A stretch of 64,000 nt of DNA, taken from assembly GCF_020283565.1 (NCBI RefSeq), contig NC_060062.1:22416127-22480126 (forward strand), given 5' to 3'. Shown here one piece after another: positions 20,101-30,400 of the stretch. The notes beneath the pieces are model-generated. The model was given only the letters and a program-made list of their open reading frames with translations. It searched no databases and was not told the origin of the DNA. The stretch's first letter is position 1; each line of letters begins with the position of its first letter. Source of the DNA: Trifolium pratense. Its lineage: Eukaryota; Streptophyta; Magnoliopsida; Fabales; Fabaceae. The position numbers and the translations under genes were made by a program.

Positions 20101-20348
20101 CTCAATAAGTTATGTTTGAGTCCATCTACTAACCAAACATCATTAATAGATAGGGAAGAATTACCTACTGTACCTGTACCTATTATCTTTCCTTTTTGAT
20201 TACCTCCAAAGCCAACAGATCCTCCTTCTTTCATAGTTAGCTTAGAAAATAGTTGTTTGTCACCAGTCATATGCCTTGAACATCCACTATCCAGATACCA
20301 TGAATGATTCATGATACTTCTTTGAGTGGCAGGCTGTATGATAAACAA
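17191..20348 (-). pseudogene. Copia-1 pol (protease, integrase, RT, RNase H), frameshifted
   Basis: Two overlapping frames make up one pol. The first (20348-19614) holds protease WYLDSGCSRHMTG, the pre-integrase zinc region (WHKRLGHANW...CGSCQKG) and the start of integrase ([21 protein letters not shown]). The second (19635-17191) continues with [11 protein letters not shown] and GVVERKNRT, reverse transcriptase [13 protein letters not shown] and YVDDIIFGS, and RNase H ([12 protein letters not shown]...[15 protein letters not shown]...IKHHFIRD). They are joined by a one-base deletion at about 19618-19624 in the integrase core, which would abolish full-length pol. Pol is also out of frame with gag, whose stop lies three bases upstream. 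Confidence 0.92.
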
Positions 20349-20350
20349 CT

Positions 20351-22714
20351 TTAATCATTGCGATAGAACTCTTCATCACAGTTAATGATAAAGTCATCCC
20401 AGTATTCTTCCTCTTCATTTTTCAAGTTCTGATTGTTAACTTGAGAACTTGTCAACCATTTGTCTAGGACATAAGCCCTTCTTCCTTTGCATAGGACTTG
20501 TTTCCATACTCTAGGTAGGACATATCCTTTCCTAGTTGGTAAATCTGAATGATACATTATTTCAGCTTTTGGTACCCATCTTCTGGGTCCACGCTTGTTA
20601 GTCCATAAATGCTTACTATGTTGTCTAGTGTTAGAGAAAGATCTTGGTTTGGAATAATAACCTTTTTGAAACCTTTTCTTTTGAAATCTGTTATTATTCC
20701 AGGATTTGGATTGTTTGTGATTCCAGGGTTTGTATTTATCATCAATCCCATGTTCTGATTGATTATATCTACTGACTCTAGAATCATAAATAATCTGAGT
20801 CCTGTACTTCATCTGAGATTTAGAATTTTTTCTTTTAAAAACTTCTGATCTTTTAGATTGACTAGCTTCAGGTACTGAAGTTCCTTTGGATCCAGAATTT
20901 GAAGTCTCAGATGTTGAAGCTTTCAAAACTTCTGAACTGATGTTCTTAGGTTCTGAATAACTTCTATCTTCTGAACTTTTCTTTCCAGATCCTGAGGAAC
21001 TGGGTTCCTCTGAGCTGTCAGTTTCTAAATCACTCAGATCATCATTGTCATTTTCAGCAATACCAGGATTCTTTCCCTCTTCACTTGGTGGAACAACATA
21101 ATAAACCCAAGATTTTCCAACCTTTTTAGCAAAGGTCTTCAGCTTTGAATATGTTCTACCATATTCATAGCCAAGTCCTTCTCCTCTATGTCTCAAAACA
21201 TTATAAATTCTATTAGCAGCTTTGCTCTTCCCAAGGTTGAGATGCACAAACTGTTGAAGAGCTATTTCCTGCTCATCAATAGGTTTGTGACAAACAGCAC
21301 AACCCTTTTCAAAGTCATTTACTCTATTCAAAGTTTCTTGATAAAGACCTTGAAAATGTTCTGCTTGTTCAGTCAGAGTGTTAAGCTTTTCTTGTAAAAC
21401 TTTTTGTTTACTTAACCCTCTGAGATGTTTCTCAATGACCTTGTTAAGTGCAGTTATAAGTTGAGATTTAGAGCAGTCAGAAAATACCTCATCAGTTACT
21501 TCTGATTCTGAGTCAGTTGAAGCCATCAGGGCTAGATTTGCCTCTTCTTCTTCCTCAACTTCTTCCTCAGATGATAGCTCTTCAAAAGTAGCCATCAGAC
21601 TCTTTTTCAATTTGCTCTTGAATTGTTGCTTCTTTGAGCTGTATCTTTTGCTTTTGTCTTTAGCAGACATTTCTGGACAATCAGCAATAAAATGTCCTGG
21701 CTTCTTACAGTTGAAGCAGTTCTTCTGATCATCCTTTTTGCTGACAAAATTTCTGGAGCTGTTACCTCTGAAATTTCTTTTGTTAAATCTGTTCCATTGC
21801 TGAAACTTGGTGAATAAAGCAAACTCATCTTCACCCATTTCCTCCTCTTGACCATCTGCAGAAGATTCCTCTTCAATGTCAAGAAGCTGAGTCTTAAGAG
21901 CTTTAGAAGGAGTCCTAGTTGACTGTAAAGCCACAGACTTGGACTTCTTCTTAGCTTCTGAATCAGCATTCAGAACCATCTCATGGCTTCTGAGATTGCT
22001 TATCAGAGCCTCAAGACTCAGAGTCTTGAGATTTTGAGCTTCCTCTATTGCAGTAACCTTAGGTCTCCAAGCAATAGGAAGACTTCTCAGAATCTTCTGA
22101 ACATGGTCATAGGTGGAATAACTTCTCTTAAGAGCTTTAAGACCAGATACAAGGATTTGAAACCTTGTAAACATAGTCTCAATGTTTTCATCTTGTTGCA
22201 TAGTGAATAGTTCATATTGCCTTATCAAGAGACTAGCCTTAGCCTCTTGAACCTTTTCATTACCATCATAGGTAGCACACATAGAGTTAAAGATAGATTT
22301 AGCAGTAGACTTGTTCTCTATTCTGACATAATCCTCATGTCTAATAGCACCAACAACAATGTCCTTTACTCTATGATGCTTAGTGTAGGTTTTTAAGTTA
22401 GCTGGTGTGAGTAACTTTCTATGCTCAATGGACAATCTTCCATGTTCATTTAAGTTTTCAAAAGTTACTCCCAGCTCAACCAAATCCCACAACTCATGAT
22501 CAATAGCAGTAATATTGCTATACAGTCTTTCCTTCCACCACTCAAATAATGATGCATCACCATTGAATATAGGGGCTTTCCTATTGCCACTATGTTCATG
22601 TGATTCATTACTTAAGTAGTCAAAACCAAAAGCATTTCTAGGACCACCACCAGCACCACTGGCCTCACCGGCTTCACCGGTAGTTCTAGTACTACTATCG
22701 TCTCCTCCAGACAT
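20351..22714 (-). CDS. Copia-1 gag polyprotein, 787 aa
   Basis: The ATG at 22714 lies ~55 bp inside the primer-binding site. The N-terminal ~240 residues are a UBN2-type gag domain (PIFNGDASLFEWWKERLYSN..., ILRSLPIAWRPKVTAIEEAQ). A CCHC zinc knuckle CFNCKKPGHFIADC sits at ~327-340. Next come an acidic stretch (SSEEEVEEEEEANLALMAST), a coiled-coil-like segment and an unusually long basic C-terminal part rich in Lys/Arg/Asn. Length far above the ~300-400 aa of ordinary copia gag is typical of SIRE-lineage elements. Gag ends in its own TAA at 20351 just before pol, so pol would need frameshifting or this copy has drifted. Confidence 0.9.
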   Translation of the reverse strand: MSGGDDSSTRTTGEAGEASGAGGGPRNAFGFDYLSNESHEHSGNRKAPIFNGDASLFEWWKERLYSNITAIDHELWDLVELGVTFENLNEHGRLSIEHRKLLTPANLKTYTKHHRVKDIVVGAIRHEDYVRIENKSTAKSIFNSMCATYDGNEKVQEAKASLLIRQYELFTMQQDENIETMFTRFQILVSGLKALKRSYSTYDHVQKILRSLPIAWRPKVTAIEEAQNLKTLSLEALISNLRSHEMVLNADSEAKKKSKSVALQSTRTPSKALKTQLLDIEEESSADGQEEEMGEDEFALFTKFQQWNRFNKRNFRGNSSRNFVSKKDDQKNCFNCKKPGHFIADCPEMSAKDKSKRYSSKKQQFKSKLKKSLMATFEELSSEEEVEEEEEANLALMASTDSESEVTDEVFSDCSKSQLITALNKVIEKHLRGLSKQKVLQEKLNTLTEQAEHFQGLYQETLNRVNDFEKGCAVCHKPIDEQEIALQQFVHLNLGKSKAANRIYNVLRHRGEGLGYEYGRTYSKLKTFAKKVGKSWVYYVVPPSEEGKNPGIAENDNDDLSDLETDSSEEPSSSGSGKKSSEDRSYSEPKNISSEVLKASTSETSNSGSKGTSVPEASQSKRSEVFKRKNSKSQMKYRTQIIYDSRVSRYNQSEHGIDDKYKPWNHKQSKSWNNNRFQKKRFQKGYYSKPRSFSNTRQHSKHLWTNKRGPRRWVPKAEIMYHSDLPTRKGYVLPRVWKQVLCKGRRAYVLDKWLTSSQVNNQNLKNEEEEYWDDFIINCDEEFYRND

Positions 22715-22769
22715 AGTGTTCTCACAAGATCTTTACTGTCTCACTGTTAAGTGAAAGTAACAGACCAGA

Positions 22770-22781
22770 GCTCTGATACCA
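22770..22781 (-). other. Copia-1 primer-binding site
   Basis: The minus strand reads TGGTATCAGAGC two bases inside the 5' LTR, complementary to the initiator Met tRNA 3' end as in most plant copia elements. Confidence 0.92.
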
Positions 22782-22783
22782 AT

Positions 22784-23886
22784 TGAAGGTGTGAAAACAC
22801 AAGAAGGGGGGGTTGAATTGTGTTTTAGTCAAGTTTAAAACTTTTTCAAGTTCTTAACTTAACTACAACAGCAGCGGATAAATAACACAATAAAACAAGT
22901 TAAGAGAGAGAGAGAGAGATCACACAAGCAATTTATACTGGTTCCTCTCACAAAACGAGAGTAGTCCAGTCCCCTTGCACTTCCAAGGGATTTCACTATA
23001 ATCACACAAGATTACACCTGCTCAAGCACACAAGCAAGAGACTTCTCAACAATGCTCAAGCACACAAGCTTAAGACTTCACACTTAAGCACACAAGCTTA
23101 AGTTTCCTCAAGTAATAGTAAAGTATATGAAAATATACAAATGCTCTTAGATGAACCTAAAAAGAGAGCAAATACAAAGAGTACAGAGCATTTGACTAAA
23201 GTGCAAAAACACTTGATAAGAGGTTCAGAGCTTGTATACACAGAATTCAGAGTTTGTTCAGCGCACGTTCAATCCTTAATAATTGTTATATATCTGTTTT
23301 GAATGCAACTGATCCTTCTAGTATATATACCACCAGAAAAGAGTCGTTGCAAAAAGAACCGTTGGAGTTGATAATCTTTTGTCTTCAAGCAGTCTGTCTT
23401 GATGCAGTTTGTTTGTATCTAAACTGAGTAAGAGTTTCAGATACTTTGACTACTGCAGAGTAGACTTTCCTTATTCAGCTAACAAGTCTGAAGACCCACG
23501 TTCTCAAGTGAGGACAGACAAAACGAGAGTAGCTGAACTGATCAGGCTTGAAAGGTCCTTTTCTTCATTGGTAGAAGAGTTGACTTGCAAAGGGAATCTT
23601 CACAGCTTTCAAAAAGATCTTCAGAGGTTGATGAAGCTTTAGTCACTCAAGAAGTTCTGAAGACTTCATCATCTGAAGGTTGTAACTTCTGAAGTCCAAC
23701 ATCTTCTGAGCGCTTGTGAACTTCTGAATTCACATCCTCTGAGCTTCACTCAGAGCTTATCTGATGCTTATATCTGCGCACTTAAAATAAATTTTTAGTC
23801 CTTCCAATTGTTTATTAATACTTTGTTATCATCAAAACCTTTATGGATTTAGGGGCTAATATTTTTAAATCAATTTTGTTCCAACA
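22784..23886 (-). repeat. Copia-1 5' LTR (1103 bp)
   Basis: Second copy of the LTR at 11775-12875. Transcription of the element starts in this copy on the minus strand. Confidence 0.95.
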
Positions 23887-23891
23887 GTGAC

Positions 23892-24721
23892 TTGAAAGGA
23901 CGAGTCGTTTCGTTTCCTCTCGCCACGTGTAAAGGCTATTTAAATAGTACTCGAGTGGCTATTAGATTGCGATTTGAATCTCGAGGTCGTCGTGAACCGT
24001 TGGATATTCGCGCCTTTTCGTTTTCCTGGGACTGAATCTGGACCGCTTGATCGCGATTGATCTGGATCGTTAGATCGGATCTGACGGTCCAGATGGGAGT
24101 GGCGTGAATTTCCTTATACGGGACCGTTCGCCTATATATAGGAGGGAGGTTTTTTCGTTTGAAACTTTACAGTTTCTTACTCACTTTCTCCATCATTTTG
24201 CCTTTCCGGTTCAAGCTTCCTTTGGTGGTTTTGCTCTTCTTCTGCTCTTGTACTACAAACTCCTTACTCCCATCTTCATTTAATCAACAAGTAAGTGTTT
24301 TATCCCTTTTAATCTTTGAAGATTTTGCTTTTGATTTTACTTTGATTGTGTAGTTAGTTACGCGGTGGGGGTTTGTAGTTTTGTTTCCTGTGTAGCTTGG
24401 GTAGTCTTTTTGAAGGTTGTAGGTGGTGATTAGCACCCTTTTCCCCCCAAAATAAGGGTTTTTCGCGGTTTCCAGGCGAGAAATCGCTGTTTTTACCCGC
24501 TGACGGTTGGGTTTTAGCTTAGAACAGTGTCGAGCACCACATGCGTTTCGTGTTCGGTTGTTTTTATGAACTTTGCGTCCGGAGAGATTATTTTGTCCCT
24601 TTTAGTTTCCGCGTAGTCTTTTGTTGAGATCCTCGCCCTTTCACTTGATTTGGCGGTGGAAGGGTGGATTTGAATGTCGAATTCATTTTTCCTTCCTCTG
24701 CTTTTTCAGGTTTTCTTTTAG
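23892..24721 (+). promoter_or_regulatory. Promoter and leader of the large antisense gypsy ORF
   Basis: TATATATA at 24133-24140 (CGCCTATATATAGGAGG) would start transcription near 24165 on the plus strand. A leader intron is likely: the donor CAA|GTAAGTG at 24291 and a pyrimidine-rich acceptor TTTTTCAG at 24709 lie just before the ATG at 24722. Together with the small ORF upstream, this makes the 3' half of the gypsy an antisense transcription unit. Confidence 0.6.
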
Positions 24722-26746
24722 ATGGCTGAGGGATCTCAAAGTCAATTCTCGTTTATAGATCAACAACCGTCCTCGTCAATTCGTATCCGAGCCGACCTTT
24801 CATGGGTGGCGGATGAACCTCGAGAGACAAAGTCGGTTTATCAGAATTGCGAGAGTGACATCCCGGAGACGATGTGCACGGATATACAGACTCCTCCTAC
24901 CGAAGATTTCGAGGTCCGGATTCCTACTGCTCGTCACAGGATCTGCGGCAATTGGGCATGGGGGACGATTCCCATGTACGAGATTGCTTTTAAGCATCTG
25001 GGGATTCGGTTGCCCTTTACGGATCTGGAGGTGTCCATCTTTCGTCATCTTCGCTTGGCCCCTTCTCAACTTCATCCGAACTCGTTGGCCTTTATCAAGG
25101 CTTTCGAAAAGACTGCTGAGTATTTAGGTTTGGGCCCCACCTTGCCTTTATTCTTTTATCATTTTGGCCTTCAACGAAGTTGCCCTCGGGGTGAGCAGGC
25201 GAAAGGGAAGCTAGCGAAAGAAGCCCCGCTACCGGACACCAAGCATGGATGGGTTTCTTTGAGGCAACGAAAACGCCTCTTTGATATGTTCGACGAGTCG
25301 GTGCGGGGGTTCAAGTCCGTTTTCTATGGAGTCAGGCCCATAACGACGAAAGGCTGGAATAACTTCGTTCGTAGGGGGAACCGAATTGACGAGCTGGGGC
25401 AAGAAGTGCTCGATGAACAGGGGCTTCCTATAGAGGAAGATTTTGCCAGATTCCCGTTCTATTGGCGCAGGGATCATTACTCCATGTCGACCAAGGAGTT
25501 TGTCTTTACGCTGGGAGCGTTGTCTGCTGAGGAGAGAGCTGACTACAAAAAATTGTTAGAGTTCATGGAGGGCTTGCCTCCCTACCTTCTGAGTGACCCT
25601 GGGGGCGAGCCCTTGTATGGGGTAGATGGTCGAAGGTTAACCTGCCCGAAGGTGATCGCTACGAAGGAGTTGATCGCCTGCGATACTTCGGAGAAATTGA
25701 CTGCTTTTTGGAGTATGCTCGTGGCATTCTTTTATTTAATTTTTATCAACTGTTTTCGCTTCTTTTATTTGCTCGCCTTCGTTTTGCTAACTGTTAATCT
25801 GATTTGTGTAGGTACAATGACCAGTGGATCCGCTGCTCTCCGCAAGGCTCGTGCTGCTAAGAACAAGAGGGAGGCGAGCAGCGCCGCTACAACTTCTTCT
25901 ACCCCTCAGTCTCCCACAGCCTCTAACTTGGACCCCTCAAAGAGGATACGACTGGAGGAGGAAACCTCTTCCCGTCAGGAGCTTGAGGTAGTGGATCTTT
26001 CTGGCCAGGATGATCCTCCTCGCCCCGGTCCCCACAGGTTGTCTGCTGGCGTTCCTGCCGACGATTTTGTCCTTCCTCCAATCTATGCTCATGGCGAACT
26101 GCTGACCGGAGAGACCAAAGTGAAGATTAATCCAGCAGATGAGGCCATCCTCTCAGACATGGGTCCTGAGGCTCTCCGTACTGAGATAGCTACCCAATCC
26201 ATGGCTCTGCTCAAATTGGTCGAGGTGGCGACTTTTTTGAATGGTCGGGAGTGCAAGTACTTGGAGGAGAGGGATGAAGCTCGCAAGGAGTTGCCTTTGT
26301 TGCAGCGGAGGCTGGCAGAATCTGAGGCCTCCTGCGAGGTATATAGGGAGGAGCGTAATACCATCTCGGCTAACCTCAAGGAGGCTGAGGATAGGCTCAA
26401 GACGGTGTCGGAGGAGAGGGATAGTGCTGTGCAGAAGGCTGATGAGCAGAAGGTTTTGATAGGCGAGCTGGAAGGGAAGTTGGAGAGGCTCCAAGTTACT
26501 GGGGTTATTGAAGATCGGGAGAAGGAGCTCGACCCTCAGGGGGAGTTTGCTTCCTCCTCTCGTGCTGTTTTGATCGCCAAGATCCAGGAGCTTGAGTCCA
26601 ACATGGTTGCTGCTGCAGCTTTTAGTTTTAACAATGCGGTGGCTCAACTCAGGATTCTTAACCCCGGCTTGACTGAGGAGGGGCTAGACGAGGAGAAGGA
26701 GGTTCGCGATGGAGCTATTGTCACCCCTCCTGATGATGAAGTGTAA
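24722..26746 (+). CDS. Large antisense ORF of the Tat gypsy (aORF, 'putative gypsy-type transposon' family)
   Basis: 674 codons antisense to pol. Residues ~75-230 match the plant 'putative gypsy type transposon' domain (Transposase_28-like): FKHLGIRLPFTDLEVSIFRH, LAPSQLHPNSLAFIKAFE, LFFYHFGL, GWVSLRQR. Extra antisense ORFs of this type are known in Tat elements; their function is unknown. Residues ~331-363 are strongly hydrophobic but coincide with a likely 99-bp in-frame intron (25713-25811; GTATGC...TGTGTAG). Splicing gives 641 residues joined at FWS-TMTSG. Later features are basic KARAAKNKR, a SUMO-interaction-like LEVVDLSGQDD (~420-430) and a long coiled coil (~500-605, EERDEARKELPLLQRRLAES...). 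The frame is open throughout. Confidence 0.82.
   Translation: MAEGSQSQFSFIDQQPSSSIRIRADLSWVADEPRETKSVYQNCESDIPETMCTDIQTPPTEDFEVRIPTARHRICGNWAWGTIPMYEIAFKHLGIRLPFTDLEVSIFRHLRLAPSQLHPNSLAFIKAFEKTAEYLGLGPTLPLFFYHFGLQRSCPRGEQAKGKLAKEAPLPDTKHGWVSLRQRKRLFDMFDESVRGFKSVFYGVRPITTKGWNNFVRRGNRIDELGQEVLDEQGLPIEEDFARFPFYWRRDHYSMSTKEFVFTLGALSAEERADYKKLLEFMEGLPPYLLSDPGGEPLYGVDGRRLTCPKVIATKELIACDTSEKLTAFWSMLVAFFYLIFINCFRFFYLLAFVLLTVNLICVGTMTSGSAALRKARAAKNKREASSAATTSSTPQSPTASNLDPSKRIRLEEETSSRQELEVVDLSGQDDPPRPGPHRLSAGVPADDFVLPPIYAHGELLTGETKVKINPADEAILSDMGPEALRTEIATQSMALLKLVEVATFLNGRECKYLEERDEARKELPLLQRRLAESEASCEVYREERNTISANLKEAEDRLKTVSEERDSAVQKADEQKVLIGELEGKLERLQVTGVIEDREKELDPQGEFASSSRAVLIAKIQELESNMVAAAAFSFNNAVAQLRILNPGLTEEGLDEEKEVRDGAIVTPPDDEV
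25713..25811 (+). other. Probable 99-bp in-frame intron in the antisense ORF
   Basis: Donor A|GTATGC and acceptor TTTGTGTAG|G, U/A-rich, 99 nt (33 codons), no stop in frame. Its translation is almost wholly hydrophobic (FFYLIFINCFRFFYLLAFVL), unlike the polar protein on either side, which is the pattern of U-rich plant intron sequence. Confidence 0.6.
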
Positions 26747-27466
26747 ATTTGTTTTTTCTTTCTTTATTTTGTTCGGGCGCTTGCCCATTTGATGTAACCG
26801 ACAATTATGACCCTTTGTGGTCTTTATAATTTCAGTACTTCTATTTATTCACCTGCTCTTTTACCTTTATCTCATATCTAGATTTAGGGTTTGTATAGCG
26901 ATGCTTTTAATTTCCTCTGAATGTCGAATCGATCGTTTGTATGCTCGACGCTTTTAAGCTTATGCTTTGATTCTTTTCATTGTGACGACCTGGATACTTG
27001 ATGTCTTTTTGTTTGCGCTCGACCAGTTTTGAGGTTTTTAACTTGGTAATTTTCCAAACATTCTATACGCCGAACTACTCGTTTCTTCGCGCTAATGTGT
27101 GCTTGGATGGTGGTCATCGTTGTGGTAGCTGGTACCATTTGATGTCGGGCTTAGAAGGTGTGGGGAACCATTCTAAGTGTTTGGAGATGTTTATCCAAAC
27201 TAACAACGAGGAGAGGGGCTGTTGTTAAGCTTTCCTCCTCGGGGTGTGAACATCCCATCGCGAGCTGGGGTTCTACCGGGCGTGTACTACGACGATGGTG
27301 TTCCGTGGTCTAGAACTATCCTCGCCAACATCATCGAGTTCCAAATGTCTCGACTTTGTTTTATATTTTAAGATTCATGCCCGTACCTAAGCACTCCTCC
27401 GTTGTATAAGCGCGCTTCTCATGGGCGAAGACACAGCCTTCGTCGAGGGGTGGCTTTGAGCTTCCT
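26747..27466. other. Gypsy spacer between pol and the antisense ORF
   Basis: ~720 bp where the two convergent units end. No convincing gene. Confidence 0.55.
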
Positions 27467-30400
27467 TCAACTGTAGTATTGTTTGAGCTTTTCGGCATTC
27501 CAAGGTCGAGGAATTTCTTTTTTGTAAAGATCTTCCAAATAATAAGCACCGTTTTCGGTTTTGGCTCAGACTCGATAAGGCCCTTCCCAATTTGCCGCGA
27601 GTTTACCCTCGCGAGAATCTTTTTGGTTACGTCGGAGTACTAGTGTCCCAACGTCGAATTCTCGCTTGATGACCTTTTTATCATGCCGTTTTGCTATTTT
27701 TTGCTTTAAAGTCGCTTCTCGGAGGGCTGCGCCGTCTCGGAGTTCTTCCAAGAGGTCGAGCTCCTCTCTGAGCATTTCGTGGTTGTCTTCCCCTTCGAGG
27801 GGTACTTCTGTTCGGAAGGAGGATGCTCTGGTTTCTACTGGAATTACGGCCTCTGTTCCGTACGTCAGTCGGAAAGGCGTTTCTCCCGTTGTAGAATGTG
27901 GAGTGGTTCGGTAGGACCAGAGTACGCTGTGTAGTTCTTCTGTCCATTTTCCCTTTGCTTCATCCAACCTCCTTTTGAGTCCTCGTAATATAACCCTGTT
28001 CGCAGCTTCGGCTTGGCCGTTCGTTTGAGGGTGTTCGACAGAGGTGAAGTGTTGGGTTGTACCTATCTTTGCCATAAACTCTCGTACTTTCTTGTCCGTG
28101 AATTGAGTCCCGTTATCTGTAACGACGACTTGAGGGATCCCAAACCTCGCAAGCATATTGCGTTTGAAGAATCGCAACACGTTGAATGTTGTGATGTGGA
28201 CGAGAGGTTCGACTTCGATCCATTTCGTGAAGTAGTCGACAGCTACTATTAAGTATTTATTTTGTCCTGCTGCCGTTGGAAACGGTCCTAAGAGGTCCAT
28301 CCCCCACCAAGAAAACGGCCACGGGGACGATAGCGTTTTTAGCTCGTTTGGAGGGGCCAAGTGCATATCCCCGTGACGTTGGCATTTGTCGCATTTTTTG
28401 ACATGTTCTTTTGCGTCTGCTTGCATGGTAGGCCAATAGAATCCTGCTCGCAAGGCCTTTCTGGCCAAGGAGCGTCCACCGATGTGTTGACCGTTTATTC
28501 CTTCGTGGATTTCGCTGAGGATCGAGGCGACCTCGCTTTCCTCGACGCACCTCAGTAGAGGGATGGAAAATCGTCGGCGATACATTTTTCCATTTAGGAT
28601 TACGTACGCGCAGGCTCTTCTTTTAACCTTAGCTGCCTCCTTCTTGTCGAGTGGGAGGTTTCCTGTGTTCAAAAATTCGAACACGGGTGTCATCCAGCTG
28701 TCGGCGTTGATTTCGCATATCAGGAATACCTCGGTGGGTTTTACTATGCTCGGTTTGGATAGCGTTTCCTGAATAAGCGATTGATTTCCGCCTTTCTTTT
28801 TCTTAGTGCTCGCGAGCTTTGATAAGATATCTGCTCTTGCGTTATGCTCGCGAGGAACATGCTTGACTTCGGTTTGTTTGAATTTGGTTAATGTTTCTTT
28901 GATTAAGTTTAAGTATTCCGTGAGTCGCTCGTCTTTCGTTTGGTATTCCCCGGTTATTTGTGATGCGACGAGTTGTGAGTCCGTGAATATCTTAATTTCC
29001 TCGGCCTCCATATCTTGAGCCAACCTTAATCCTGCCAAGAAGGCTTCGTACTCGGCTTGGTTGTTTGTGGTTGGAAAGGCGAGTTCGAGTGAAACTTCTA
29101 TGAGCACTCCTTCACCGCTTTCGAGTATGATACCTGCACCACTCCCTTGTGGATTCGAGGATCCATCTACGAAGATGGTCCATTTGTTTTAATCGGGGGT
29201 AGATGGCGTGGTCATTTCGGCTATGAAGTCTGCTAGCACTTGGGCTTTTAAAGCCTTTCTGCTTTCGAAAAAGATTTCGAATTCGGACAACTCGAGCGAC
29301 CATTTTAGCATTCGTCCTGTCATATCCGGCCTCGCAAAGAGTTGCTTAATCGGTTGGTCGGTTCGAACAACGATGGAGTGAGCTAGGAAATAGTGTCTTA
29401 GCTTCCTTGCAGCCATGACTACTGCTAAGGCCGTTTTTTCAATCTGTAAATATCGGAGTTCTGGTCCTTGCAGAGCCTTACTCACAAAATAGACGGGTTT
29501 TTGCCCTTGCTTGGTTTCTCTTATGAGAACGGCGCTGATGGCCTCCGATGCTACGGCTAGATAAAGGTATAGGGTTTCCCCTTCGTTGGGTCGCGTTAGG
29601 ACTGGGGGTTCGGATAGTGCTCGTTTTAAGTGTTGTAGCGCATCCTCGCATTCCTTTGTCCATTCGAATGCGGATTCTTTTCTAAGTAATTTGAATAAAG
29701 GTAGCGCGTGTTGAGCGGATTCTGCGACAAAACGAGATAAGGCTGTGAGCATCCCATTTAATGATTGTATTGATTTCTTTGAGTCCGGTGTAGGAAATTC
29801 AAAGAATGCCCTGCATTTATCGGGGTTAGCTTCGATTCCTCTTTCGGTTAAGTAAAACCCGAGGAATTTCTCAGCTTTTACGCCGAACGTGCATTTTTCA
29901 GGATTGAATCTCATATTATACTTTCTCGCTTGGTCGAACACTCTTTTCAGATGGGCTGTATGATCGACTTCCTCTTCGGATTTGACGATCATATCATCCA
30001 TGTAGACTTCGAGCATGTCACCGATTTCATTATTGAAGACTTTGTTCATCATCCTTTGGTATGTGGCGCCTGCGTTTTTAAGCCCGAAAGGCATTACGTT
30101 GTAATAATAATTACCTGATTCGGTCATAAATGCTGTTTTCTTTTTATCGATTTCAGCCATTTTTATTTGATTATAACCCGAGTACGCGTCCATAAACGAT
30201 AGTAATTTAAATCCGGATGAATTATCTACTAATTTGTCTATGTTAGGTAAAGGGTAAGCGTCTTTAGGGCAAGCCCTATTAAGATCGGTATAGTCAACAC
30301 ACATGCGCCATCTTCCATTTGATTTCTTAACAAGTACAACATTGGATAGCCAGATGGTATACCTAGCTTCCGAAATGAAATTTGCCTCGAGGAGGTCTTT

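Larger units (their letters stand above)
11775..23886 (-). mobile_element. SIRE/Maximus-lineage Ty1/copia retrotransposon nested in the gypsy
   Basis: LTRs of 1101 bp (11775-12875) and 1103 bp (22784-23886) are bounded by GTGAC duplications. The minus strand gives LTR, PBS TGGTATCAGAGC (initiator Met tRNA; 22781-22770), gag, pol, a large third ORF, a polypurine tract AAAAAGGGGGAGAT (12889-12876) and LTR. The 12.1-kb size, very large gag and extra ORF downstream of pol are typical of the SIRE/Maximus lineage. By eye the LTRs differ at about seven positions plus one GA repeat. The pol frame carries a shift, so this copy is probably not autonomous. Confidence 0.93.
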
